Of a stretch of DNA of 10,255 bases, positions 1 to 7,423 are shown in pieces. Positions within the stretch are counted from its first letter, which is position 1. Every line of letters begins with the position of its first letter. Both the position numbers and the translations under genes were made by a program. Below the pieces are notes generated by a model. That model was not told where the DNA came from, did not search any database, and saw only the letters and a list, made by a program, of their open reading frames with translations. The stretch comes from Prevotella sp. UBA3208 (lineage in GTDB: Bacteria; Bacteroidota; Bacteroidia; Bacteroidales; Bacteroidaceae), in contig DEWO01000100.1 in the NCBI GenBank assembly GCA_002363695.1, forward strand, positions 3,271 to 13,525. The letters are read 5' to 3'.

Positions 1-314
1 GGAATGCCCAGACGGATAATTTCGCCGTTGTTCTCTGGCGTAATGCCTACGTCGCTGTCCATGATGGCCTTCTCAATGTCACGAATCTGTTTCTTGTCCC
101 AAGGCTTGATGGCGATGGTACGGGCATCGGGAGTTGAGATGTTAGCCACTTGGTTCAGAGGAACTTTCTGTCCGTAGGACTCTACTCTGACACCACTCAG
201 AATGGCTACGTTGGCACGTCCTGCACGGACTCTGTTCAGCTCTTCTTCGAGGTACATGGCAGCCATTTCCATGCGCTCCTCAGCTGCGGATAATGTTTCT
301 TTTACGTCAATCAT
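1..314 (-). CDS. frr: Ribosome recycling factor, N-terminal part (gene runs off the left edge)
   Basis: Ribosome recycling factor acts in the cytoplasm with EF-G to split post-termination ribosomes so that they can start a new round of translation. The first 104 codons are visible, starting at the ATG at 314-312 and reading MIDVKETLSAAEERM. The RAGRA motif of the first long helix (R30 to A34) is present, followed by SYGQKVPLNQVA, the PDARTIAIKPWD strand region and the IEKAIMDSDVGITP segment. These align along their length with the well-known E. coli protein. The family is about 185 residues long, so slightly more than half is here; the C-terminal helices lie beyond position 1. The start has no strong Shine-Dalgarno sequence and sits about 29 nt from the -7 element of its own promoter. 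It is transcribed away from the kinase operon and is probably functionally unrelated to it. Confidence 0.95.
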   Translation of the reverse strand, partial: MIDVKETLSAAEERMEMAAMYLEEELNRVRAGRANVAILSGVRVESYGQKVPLNQVANISTPDARTIAIKPWDKKQIRDIEKAIMDSDVGITPENNGEIIRLGI

Positions 315-342
315 ATCTTTCGTTATTTGATTTTTCTTCCGC

Positions 343-373
343 CAAAGGTACGAATAAGTGCGTAAAAAACAAA
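343..373 (-). promoter_or_regulatory. Bacteroidetes-type promoter for frr
   Basis: On the minus strand a TACCTTTG element (350-343) matches the Bacteroidetes -7 consensus TAnnTTTG. A TTTG element (373-370) lies 19 nt upstream at the -33 position. This is the spacing expected for the primary sigma factor of this phylum. Transcription would start near 336-338, giving frr a leader of roughly 23 nt. Confidence 0.75.
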
Positions 374-389
374 ATAAAATCAAGAAAAA

Positions 390-421
390 TTTGGAAGATG
401 ACTTATTTTTTCCTAACTTTG
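390..421 (+). promoter_or_regulatory. Bacteroidetes-type promoter for the four-kinase operon
   Basis: A TTTG at 390-393 and a TAACTTTG at 414-421 are separated by 20 nt, matching the Bacteroidetes -33/-7 promoter architecture (TTG and TAnnTTTG). The start of transcription would fall near 427-430, leaving an A/T-rich leader of about 35 nt before the ATG at 464. The leader has no Shine-Dalgarno sequence, as is common in this phylum. The -33 elements of this promoter and of the divergent frr promoter lie only about 16 nt apart, so the two could compete or share control. I saw no clear operator palindrome between them. Confidence 0.75.
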
Positions 422-463
422 TACCCATAATATACGATTCATCCAACAACGAAACCTATATAT

Positions 464-2545
464 ATGGATTTGAATATATTCCTGTCGGCGCAGACGGATG
501 CAGTGAGGCAAGCCTTTAATCCTGACCACATCGTAGTGTATCTGATGGCGGCTTTCCTGATCAGTGTCTTTGTTTTGCTATTCTATAATAGAATATATGT
601 TTTAAAGGAACAAGATGCCAAACTCAAGAGCCAGAGCATGAACGGACGTCTGGCATTGGTGCTGCAGACGGGTAATCTTCGCCTGTGGCTTTACGATGTT
701 CCCAGCCGTCATTATATCTTGCTGTCAGAGACGGGCGAGTACGAAAAGGAATACAATCCAGTAGAGTTCTCTGAGTTCTACTCTTTGGACGACTTTGAGC
801 ACATGCGTAAGGAGGTGTTTGACATTTGCGAAGGCCGTAGCATTTCGTCTTCTGTGACACTGAGAAGCAATCCTAAGAAACGTGGAAAGCAGAGCTACTA
901 CGAAATCAAGCTTTCCATCGCTGAAAAGGATGCCAAAGGCAAGGTGAAAAGTCTGTTGGGCGTGCAGCACGATGTGACAGACGTAGAGGAGAAGAAACAG
1001 AAGGTGGCCGAGTTGCTGATGCGCTATCATACCGTGTTCAATTCTTCGCTTGTGGATATGCTCTACTATGATGCCGACGGCGTCTTGCGCGACATCAACG
1101 ACAAAGCCTGTCGTACATTTAAAATTGCCAATCGGGAATTGATGTTGCAAAAAAGACTTCTGCTGAAGGACAATCCGTTCTTCAATGACGTCGATTTTGC
1201 GCATCTGAGGGATACTCGTGCTACAGCTGTTATAGACTTCAAGAACTTTCAGGATGAGCGCTACCAGACCAAGGTTCTGGGCTTGGAGGGTAAAATGTAT
1301 TATGAATCGACTATCAATCCTATCCGTGATGAGCAGGGCCGGTTGGAAGGCATCTATATGGCAGGGCGCAATGTGACGGAAATGGTTAATTCATATCATC
1401 GACAGCAGGAAGGTGCCCAACGATTGCGCCAGGCCAATAAAAACATACAGAACTATATCAACAACATCAATTATGCCCTCCGTGTGAGCGATGTACGACT
1501 GATAAACTACTTCCCAGACTCCTATACGCTTGAAGTCTCTGATGACGTCAATGCCGGGCAGTTGAAATTGTCCCAGCTTCGTTGCATCCGTCTGGCAACA
1601 CCTCGTTTCCGTAGGACGGTGTCCAGTATGCTGAATCGTATGGACCATCGGACAAGCTATCTCATTCAGGAAACCATAGAGACCGAGATCCGCGACAAGA
1701 AAGGCCGGCAGATATGGATGATGTTCAACCTGGTGCCGCTGAAGAACAGCGAGGGACGTGTGGTGCGCTATTTCGGCCTGTGCCGTAATATGACCGATAT
1801 GGTGGAGACGGAGCGACGGCTGGCTGTTGAAACAAAAAAAGCCCAGGAGACGGAACTGCTCAAGCAGTCGTTCCTGACCAATATGAGCTATGAGATTCGT
1901 ACCCCGCTGAACACGGTAGTAGGTTTTGCCGAACTGTTCGAAGCCGAGCACGATCCGGCTGATGAGGCCATCTTCGTGGAGGAAATCAAGCGCAACTCCA
2001 ATTCTCTGCTCGAACTCGTCAACGACATTCTGTTCTTGTCGCGTCTGGATGCCAATATGGAGGAGTACAACAGATACGACATAGACTTTGCCCTCATCTT
2101 TGACAGCCATTGTCAGATGGGCTGGAGTGGTGTATCTCCGAACGTGAAGACCATCGTGGAGAATCCTTACGAACATCTGGTGGTTAACATCGATTTGGAG
2201 CATCTTGGCAAGGTGATAGAGAAACTCTGTATGAATGCCGTCAACTATACCCAAGAGGGTTTCATACGTGCCAAGTATGAATATCGCCACGGCGAGCTGA
2301 CCATCAGTATAGAAGATACAGGAAAAGGTGTGGACCAGAAGATTCTGCCGCACGTCTTCGAACGGTTTGCCCGCGACGAGGAGAATCACCTCTGTGGGAC
2401 AGGTCTCGACTTGGCTATTGTGCAACAACTGGTTGTGCAGATGGGAGGCAACATTGAGATACAGTCAGAGGTGGGCAAGGGCACCACCTTCTGGATCACC
2501 GTCCCCTGTGAAGCCAAGAGTATTGAGATGAAACGTGAAATCTGA
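464..2545 (+). CDS. HK1: membrane PAS-PAS-PAS histidine kinase homologue with Tyr in place of the phosphoacceptor His (type A)
   Basis: This is a 693-residue inner-membrane protein built like a sensor kinase. One membrane helix (about 23-41) follows a short N-terminus. Three PAS-like domains follow at about 60-175, 187-312 and 333-447, each ending in a DIT-like turn (DVTD, NVTE, NMTD). A HisKA-type helical domain (about 463-530) and an HATPase_c domain (about 570-682) complete it. The H-box reads FLTNMSYEIRTPLN: Y476 (TAT, 1889-1891) stands where the phosphorylated His should be, while the next Glu is kept. The ATP site is largely intact, with N591, the D618-T-G-K-G box and the VFERF box (631-635). 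The lid reads GTGLDL, with D649 replacing the last Gly. It probably cannot accept phosphate on the normal residue, so a regulatory or partner-phosphorylating role is inferred; Caulobacter DivL is the known Tyr-box precedent. There is no receiver and no periplasmic domain. It is first in the operon and its closest relative here is HK3. The frame is uninterrupted, so it does not look like a pseudogene. Confidence 0.9.
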   Translation: MDLNIFLSAQTDAVRQAFNPDHIVVYLMAAFLISVFVLLFYNRIYVLKEQDAKLKSQSMNGRLALVLQTGNLRLWLYDVPSRHYILLSETGEYEKEYNPVEFSEFYSLDDFEHMRKEVFDICEGRSISSSVTLRSNPKKRGKQSYYEIKLSIAEKDAKGKVKSLLGVQHDVTDVEEKKQKVAELLMRYHTVFNSSLVDMLYYDADGVLRDINDKACRTFKIANRELMLQKRLLLKDNPFFNDVDFAHLRDTRATAVIDFKNFQDERYQTKVLGLEGKMYYESTINPIRDEQGRLEGIYMAGRNVTEMVNSYHRQQEGAQRLRQANKNIQNYINNINYALRVSDVRLINYFPDSYTLEVSDDVNAGQLKLSQLRCIRLATPRFRRTVSSMLNRMDHRTSYLIQETIETEIRDKKGRQIWMMFNLVPLKNSEGRVVRYFGLCRNMTDMVETERRLAVETKKAQETELLKQSFLTNMSYEIRTPLNTVVGFAELFEAEHDPADEAIFVEEIKRNSNSLLELVNDILFLSRLDANMEEYNRYDIDFALIFDSHCQMGWSGVSPNVKTIVENPYEHLVVNIDLEHLGKVIEKLCMNAVNYTQEGFIRAKYEYRHGELTISIEDTGKGVDQKILPHVFERFARDEENHLCGTGLDLAIVQQLVVQMGGNIEIQSEVGKGTTFWITVPCEAKSIEMKREI

Positions 2546-2565
2546 TTTTATAAAGCAACACTCCT

Positions 2566-4605
2566 ATGATGATACCCTATTATTCCATATATGCCCTCGC
2601 CTCATTGAGCACTCCTCAGTTCCTGCCGCTGATGATTCTGGTTGTGGTCGTTACGTTATTCTTTGTCGTGTTGGTTTCCAACCGCATGATACTTCGGCGC
2701 GTCCAGCAGCGAATGGCCAAGACTGCCAGTGCCACGGCAATGATGCAGAAAGCTGTAGAGACAAGTGAGAACGATGTTGTACGCTACGACTTGCGCACTC
2801 GTTACATCTATCGGCTCTATGGCAATATGTTCCCTGAACAGGGAGTCACTATTGACGAATGGAAAAGCCATGTCCATCCGGACGATTTGGAAGAAACGCT
2901 CGAATGGTTCCATCAGATTATCAATGGCGGACTGAAGCGCGCTGAGTTCTATTATCGCTGGAATTTTGACTTTACAGGCCGTCATCCTCAATGGGGCTAT
3001 CTGCACAACGTCAGCGTGCCGGAATTTCAGAATAACACCAAGCGTGTAGTCAACATCATCAGCACCTTGAAGGACGAGACCCGCCAGCAACAGCAGGAAG
3101 AAGAGGAACAGCGGTTGACCAATAAGTACAAGCTCATCTTTGAAAACTCTATCATCGGACTGTCTTTCTACACCCCTGACGGCTGGTTGCTGGATGCTAA
3201 CAAGATGATGCGCGACATCTGTCATTTCGATAAGGAAGACTTTGACGAGTTCTTCTCGCACACCAATCTGTTCGACCAGTCGCCCTTCCGCGAGTGTTGC
3301 AACAAGGACAACCTGGAGGAACTCTGGATATGTCATCAGAGCATCGTGCCTGAGCGCGACCTGCACGACTACTTGGAAACCCGCCTGCACCCCATTCGAA
3401 ATGACGAGGGAAAGATTGTCTATCTGGCCATTGCCACCCGTAACGTTACCCAGGAGCGTGAGATGTACTTGCAGGCCAAGCTCAACGATGTGCAGATACA
3501 GCGTGCTAACGAGAAAATCAGAGCCTACGAGGAGGAGTTGAACTTCATGATGGAAGCATGTGAGATGCAGGCTTGGCGTATGTCACTCGAACGCAACGTA
3601 ATCGAGTTTTTAAGTGGCCTGAGCACCATCACCAAAACCTTCACCCTGCAACAGCTGCCCCAGATTTTCGTCGACCAGGAGGCAGAGTTTGTCAAGGCGC
3701 TGTCTGATCCTGCCAAAGCCTTCGACCATCCTTTGTTCTATTTAGGCCAGTGTCATCCTATCGTTACTGGCAGGAAGACCACTCCGCAATGGGTGCAGAT
3801 CAACAGCATTCCTGAGTTTGACGACCAGGGCCGGTTGGTTGGAAGCTTTGGTGTATGGCGTAATATTGACAGTCTGATGGCCAAGCAAGAGCAACTGAAA
3901 CAGGAGACGGATCGGGCTAACGATTCAGGCCGTCTGAAGTCCGTGTTCCTGGCCAATATGACGCACGAAATCCGCACACCACTCAATGCCATCGTGGGAT
4001 TCTCGGACCTGTTGCAGGCTGTCGAGTCGCCAGACGACAAGCGTGAGATGATTCGGGTTATCCATAACAACTGCGACATGTTGCTCCGTCTCATCAACGA
4101 CATCTTGGTGCTCTCCACCTTTGATGCCAACGCCATGCAGCTGGTACCTGCCAAGGTAGACTTCTCCCGTGAGTTTGACGACATCTGCCAGTCGCTTCAG
4201 CAGCGTGTGCAAGAGCCAGGCGTAGAGTTCCAGAAGGACAACCCCCTGCCGTCGCTCCTGATAAACATTGACAACGGACGCATCCAGCAGGTGATTACCA
4301 ACTTCGTCACCAATGCGGTGAAGTACACCCGTCAGGGACATATCCGCGTGGGTTATCGCTTGGAGACACCCTCCACCCTCTACGTCTATTGCGAGGACAC
4401 CGGTTCCGGTATTCCCAAGGAAAAACAGGCGGCAGTCTTTGAACGCTTTGTCAAACTGAACGACTACGTCCAGGGTACGGGACTGGGATTGGCTATCTGT
4501 AAGACCATTGTCGAGAAGTGTGGCGGAGAAATCGGAGTCGAGAGTGAAGTAGAGAAGGGATCCACTTTCTGGTTCAGAATACCCGTTCAAGTGATAGAAG
4601 AATAA
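2566..4605 (+). CDS. HK2: membrane PAS-PAS-PAS sensor histidine kinase with canonical H-box (type B)
   Basis: A 679-residue sensor histidine kinase, expected to autophosphorylate on His and pass phosphate to a response regulator. One membrane helix lies at about 18-38 after a short N-terminus. PAS1 (about 60-172) carries a HVHPDDLEE stretch typical of PAS_3 domains; PAS2 is at about 187-300 and PAS3 at about 325-438. A glutamine/glutamate-rich linker (173-182) joins PAS1 to PAS2. The H-box FLANMTHEIRTPLN is canonical, with H467 (CAC, 3964-3966), E468 and the T471 of the usual phosphatase motif. The HATPase_c domain has N583, D611-T-G-S-G, VFERF (624-628) and GTGLGL (637-642). It begins 20 nt after HK1; two ATG codons stand in tandem (2566 and 2569) and the first is used here without strong support from a ribosome binding site. 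The output domain is absent, so the regulator must be elsewhere. Its kinase core is very close to that of HK4, but it lacks the periplasmic domain found there. Confidence 0.92.
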   Translation: MMIPYYSIYALASLSTPQFLPLMILVVVVTLFFVVLVSNRMILRRVQQRMAKTASATAMMQKAVETSENDVVRYDLRTRYIYRLYGNMFPEQGVTIDEWKSHVHPDDLEETLEWFHQIINGGLKRAEFYYRWNFDFTGRHPQWGYLHNVSVPEFQNNTKRVVNIISTLKDETRQQQQEEEEQRLTNKYKLIFENSIIGLSFYTPDGWLLDANKMMRDICHFDKEDFDEFFSHTNLFDQSPFRECCNKDNLEELWICHQSIVPERDLHDYLETRLHPIRNDEGKIVYLAIATRNVTQEREMYLQAKLNDVQIQRANEKIRAYEEELNFMMEACEMQAWRMSLERNVIEFLSGLSTITKTFTLQQLPQIFVDQEAEFVKALSDPAKAFDHPLFYLGQCHPIVTGRKTTPQWVQINSIPEFDDQGRLVGSFGVWRNIDSLMAKQEQLKQETDRANDSGRLKSVFLANMTHEIRTPLNAIVGFSDLLQAVESPDDKREMIRVIHNNCDMLLRLINDILVLSTFDANAMQLVPAKVDFSREFDDICQSLQQRVQEPGVEFQKDNPLPSLLINIDNGRIQQVITNFVTNAVKYTRQGHIRVGYRLETPSTLYVYCEDTGSGIPKEKQAAVFERFVKLNDYVQGTGLGLAICKTIVEKCGGEIGVESEVEKGSTFWFRIPVQVIEE

Positions 4606-4618
4606 ATGCGATGGCAAC

Positions 4619-7402
4619 ATGAAGAATACCTTATTATATATTATATGCTTTTTGTGGCCTGTGGCTGCCTGGGGAACTCCGGGCTATGAAGTCACCAGGG
4701 AGTTTACAGAAGAGCATCCGCTTGTCTACGAAGACTCCTGGGACTTGTGGCCCTATGCGTACCTCAATGACAATGGCGATCCTGTAGGCTACAACATTGA
4801 CTTGTTGAAACTGATATTCAAGCGGCTGGGCATCCCTTATCAAATCAAACTGCGTCCCACCTCGCTGGCTCTGAACGACCTGAAGGCAGGACGTGCTGAC
4901 GTGATGTGCGGCATGGATGCTCATTTCCACAATGACTATGCTCTGTACGGCAAGTCAGTCATCCAGATATTTACCCATAGTGTACTTCATAGGAAGAGTG
5001 AGCCGGTGACCGTCAAGACCGTGGAGGACTTGGCCCATCAGAAGGTACTGGTACACGACGGCAGTTTCAGCCATCACCTGATGATACGTCACGGCTGGGG
5101 AAACAATGCCGTTCCCTACAACGATATGCAACAGGCCGTCCACCTGCTGCACAACGAGCCCGGACATCAGGTTGTCTGGAACACGCTTTCACTGAAATTC
5201 CTGATTCGTAAGTTCCGCTATGAGGAATTGGAACTGACACCTGTCAATATCCAGCACGGCGAGTATAAGTTCATGTCCAACAATCCCCGGTTGCTTCATC
5301 AGATGGACAGCGTCTATAGCATACTGAATGCAGAAGGAAGCCTGCAGCCCATACAGAACAAATGGTTCTATCCAGAGAAGAAAGACACGGGTATCCCGTC
5401 TTGGATATGGATGGTGATTGCGGCCTTGTTGCTGTTCACGCTGGTTTCCTTGCTGTTCTATGCCGGCTACCGGCGCAAGGAACGCCGTATGACGAAGACG
5501 CTGCGTTCCAGCAACAGACGTCTGGCACTTATCCTGAAGACGAGCCATGTCCGCATCTGGGTCTATCATGTGGCGGCCATGACCATTACCGAGTTCGACG
5601 AGAATGGCCGGCAGAAAGGCGAGCTGCTGACTCCCAACTATTTCTTCTACTCCTTGCTGAAGGACGACTTTGACCGCATCCAGCAGGCCTTGGCAGACAT
5701 CTCGATGAAAAATGTCGATGAGCTGACTCTTGATGTGCAGGCCAAGGAGGGCACGCAGGGAGCCTTGCGCAGTCTGATCATTGCGCTCTCAGTGCTTCGC
5801 CGCGACAAGAACGGAAAGCCGATGGACATTATCGGCACCACCAGCGACGTCACGGAAGAGAAGCTCCGCCAGCGACAGACCAAGGACGCCATGTTGCGCT
5901 ATAAGACGGTGTTCAACAATTCAATGGTTGACATTGTGGCCTACAACGGCGACGGTGTCATCATCGACATGAACGAGAAGGCTCGCAGGGCATTACCGAA
6001 CGGTCTGGACAGCATCTTGGAGGCCAAGATTTCGCTGTCCGACGTGCTGGGCAGTGACTTTGAGGATATTGAGCAGATGGAGTACACCTATGTGACTCAA
6101 CTGTTACGGTGGCCTGGTGACGAACGTGTGCTGAGCCGACTGCTGAAGCGCGAGAAGATGAACTACGAGTTGCAGATGCTGCCCCTCCGTGATGCTGCAG
6201 GCCGGCTGCAGTCAGTCTTTGGCACTGGCCGTAACGTGACGGAACTGGCTGACTCATACAGGTCGTTACAAGAGAATATAGCGCAGTTGCAACAGGCCAA
6301 TGAGAATTTGAGCAAGTATATCCGCAACATCGACTATGTGATGAAGAACGGTGGCGTGCGAATGGTCATCTATTCGCTCGACACCCATACCATGACCATC
6401 TTCAGTGAAGTCGGCAAACCACAGCTGACACTGACATCGACGCGAGCCTTGACACTGGTGAGTGACGAGTCTAAGCGTGTGGCCTTACAGGGCTTTAGGA
6501 ATATGGACAGCCGTACCCGTTCCACCGTTGAGGCTTCCGTCAAGACTGTTCTGCGCCATAGGGACGCGGAACGCTCTTTCCCGTTGTGCTTCTACCTGTC
6601 GCTGGTACCCACCTACGATGCCAGCGGTCAGGTGAATGGCTACTTCGGTATGTGTCGTGACCAGAGCGAGCTCAAGGCTACAGAGGAACAGTTGGCCGTA
6701 GAGGCTGAACGTGCCAAGGAGGTGGAGACGGTCAAGAATGCCTTCCTGCGCAACATGAGCTACCAGATTCGTACGCCGCTGACCTCGGTGGTAGGCTTTG
6801 CCGAGCTCTTTGAGATGGAGCACGAGCAGGCAGACGAACCGCTGTTTGTCAAGGAAATCAACGACAATGCATCATTGCTGTTGGAGCTGATTAATGACAT
6901 CCTGTTCCTCTCGCGGCTGGACGCCCAGATGATAGACATCAAGAAGGAGACCGTCAATTTCTCCGAGCTTTTTGAGTCGCGTTGCCAGACGGCGTTTTTC
7001 CATCATCAGAATCCGGATGTCAAGTTCGTGGTCGACAGCAACTACGAGCGTCTGATGGTGGATGTGGATATGCAGAACATAGGAATCATCATAGACCAGA
7101 TACTGGCCAACGCTGCAGAGCATACCGAGACCGGACAGGTACGGGCCAGCTATGACTATACGGGCGAAGACCTGATTATGACGTTCCAGGATACCGGCTG
7201 TGGCATGTCTGCCGAACAGCAGGAACACATCTTCGAGCGCTTTGCCACCACGGGCAGCCGTGGCACGGGACTGGGACTGAACATCTGTCTGGAACTGGCC
7301 CGTCAGATGGGGGGCAAGATCAAGGTGCACTCAGAGCAGGGCAAGGGTACCATCGTCTGGGTCACCATCCCATGCACGTGTAGCGAGTTGGTCAGAAAAT
7401 AG
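4619..7402 (+). CDS. HK3: periplasmic SBP_bac_3-like sensor fused to a PAS-PAS-PAS kinase homologue with Tyr in place of the phosphoacceptor His (type A)
   Basis: A 927-residue transmembrane protein of the BvgS/EvgS-like Venus-flytrap class, but without receiver or Hpt domains. A signal peptide (1-19, cleavage likely after AWG) leads to an SBP_bac_3-like periplasmic domain (about 25-252; key stretches PYAYLNDNGDPVGYNIDLL and LKAGRADVMCGM). A membrane helix (about 262-281), three PAS-like domains (about 300-413, 427-545, 570-685), a HisKA-type domain (703-770) and HATPase_c (810-917) follow. The H-box reads FLRNMSYQIRTPLT. Y715 (TAC, 6761-6763) replaces His, and Q716 replaces the adjacent acidic residue that assists autophosphorylation in HisKA kinases. 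ATP-site motifs remain: N831, D858-T-G-C-G, IFERF (871-875), GTGLGL (882-887). Autophosphorylation in cis therefore looks impossible while nucleotide binding is plausible. It starts 13 nt after HK2; the nearby ATGs at 4606 and 4611 are out of frame. HK1 is its paralogue, sharing segments such as NDILFLSRLDA. Confidence 0.9.
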   Translation: MKNTLLYIICFLWPVAAWGTPGYEVTREFTEEHPLVYEDSWDLWPYAYLNDNGDPVGYNIDLLKLIFKRLGIPYQIKLRPTSLALNDLKAGRADVMCGMDAHFHNDYALYGKSVIQIFTHSVLHRKSEPVTVKTVEDLAHQKVLVHDGSFSHHLMIRHGWGNNAVPYNDMQQAVHLLHNEPGHQVVWNTLSLKFLIRKFRYEELELTPVNIQHGEYKFMSNNPRLLHQMDSVYSILNAEGSLQPIQNKWFYPEKKDTGIPSWIWMVIAALLLFTLVSLLFYAGYRRKERRMTKTLRSSNRRLALILKTSHVRIWVYHVAAMTITEFDENGRQKGELLTPNYFFYSLLKDDFDRIQQALADISMKNVDELTLDVQAKEGTQGALRSLIIALSVLRRDKNGKPMDIIGTTSDVTEEKLRQRQTKDAMLRYKTVFNNSMVDIVAYNGDGVIIDMNEKARRALPNGLDSILEAKISLSDVLGSDFEDIEQMEYTYVTQLLRWPGDERVLSRLLKREKMNYELQMLPLRDAAGRLQSVFGTGRNVTELADSYRSLQENIAQLQQANENLSKYIRNIDYVMKNGGVRMVIYSLDTHTMTIFSEVGKPQLTLTSTRALTLVSDESKRVALQGFRNMDSRTRSTVEASVKTVLRHRDAERSFPLCFYLSLVPTYDASGQVNGYFGMCRDQSELKATEEQLAVEAERAKEVETVKNAFLRNMSYQIRTPLTSVVGFAELFEMEHEQADEPLFVKEINDNASLLLELINDILFLSRLDAQMIDIKKETVNFSELFESRCQTAFFHHQNPDVKFVVDSNYERLMVDVDMQNIGIIIDQILANAAEHTETGQVRASYDYTGEDLIMTFQDTGCGMSAEQQEHIFERFATTGSRGTGLGLNICLELARQMGGKIKVHSEQGKGTIVWVTIPCTCSELVRK

Positions 7403-7404
7403 AG

Positions 7405-7412
7405 AAAGGAGG
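7405..7412 (+). promoter_or_regulatory. Strong Shine-Dalgarno sequence for HK4
   Basis: AAAGGAGG lies 11 nt upstream of the HK4 ATG at 7424 and is a near-perfect anti-Shine-Dalgarno match. It starts just after the HK3 stop codon (7400-7402). The other three kinase genes lack such a site, as is common in Bacteroidetes. It supports the chosen start and could raise HK4 output relative to its neighbours. Confidence 0.6.
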
Positions 7413-7423
7413 ACTCTGAAGAC

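Noticed and set aside
315..463. Small RNA, riboswitch or attachment site in the 149-nt spacer
   Set aside because: Apart from the two promoters I found no convincing hairpin, direct repeat or known motif in this stretch.
1391..2428. Long open frame (345 codons) on the minus strand inside HK1
   Set aside because: It lies wholly within the well-supported kinase coding region, has no recognisable domain and is explained by codon bias of the plus-strand gene. The same applies to other antisense frames such as 7331-7969 and 2656-3390.
4621..4660. A T-rich patch at the start of HK3 as a possible internal promoter
   Set aside because: No correctly spaced TTG and TAnnTTTG pair could be read there, and the A/T richness is explained by the hydrophobic signal peptide codons.
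1889..6763. Tyr at the H-box as a sequencing error or sign of pseudogenes
   Set aside because: It occurs in two separate genes with different Tyr codons (TAT and TAC), both frames are intact to their ends, and the surrounding motifs are conserved between them.
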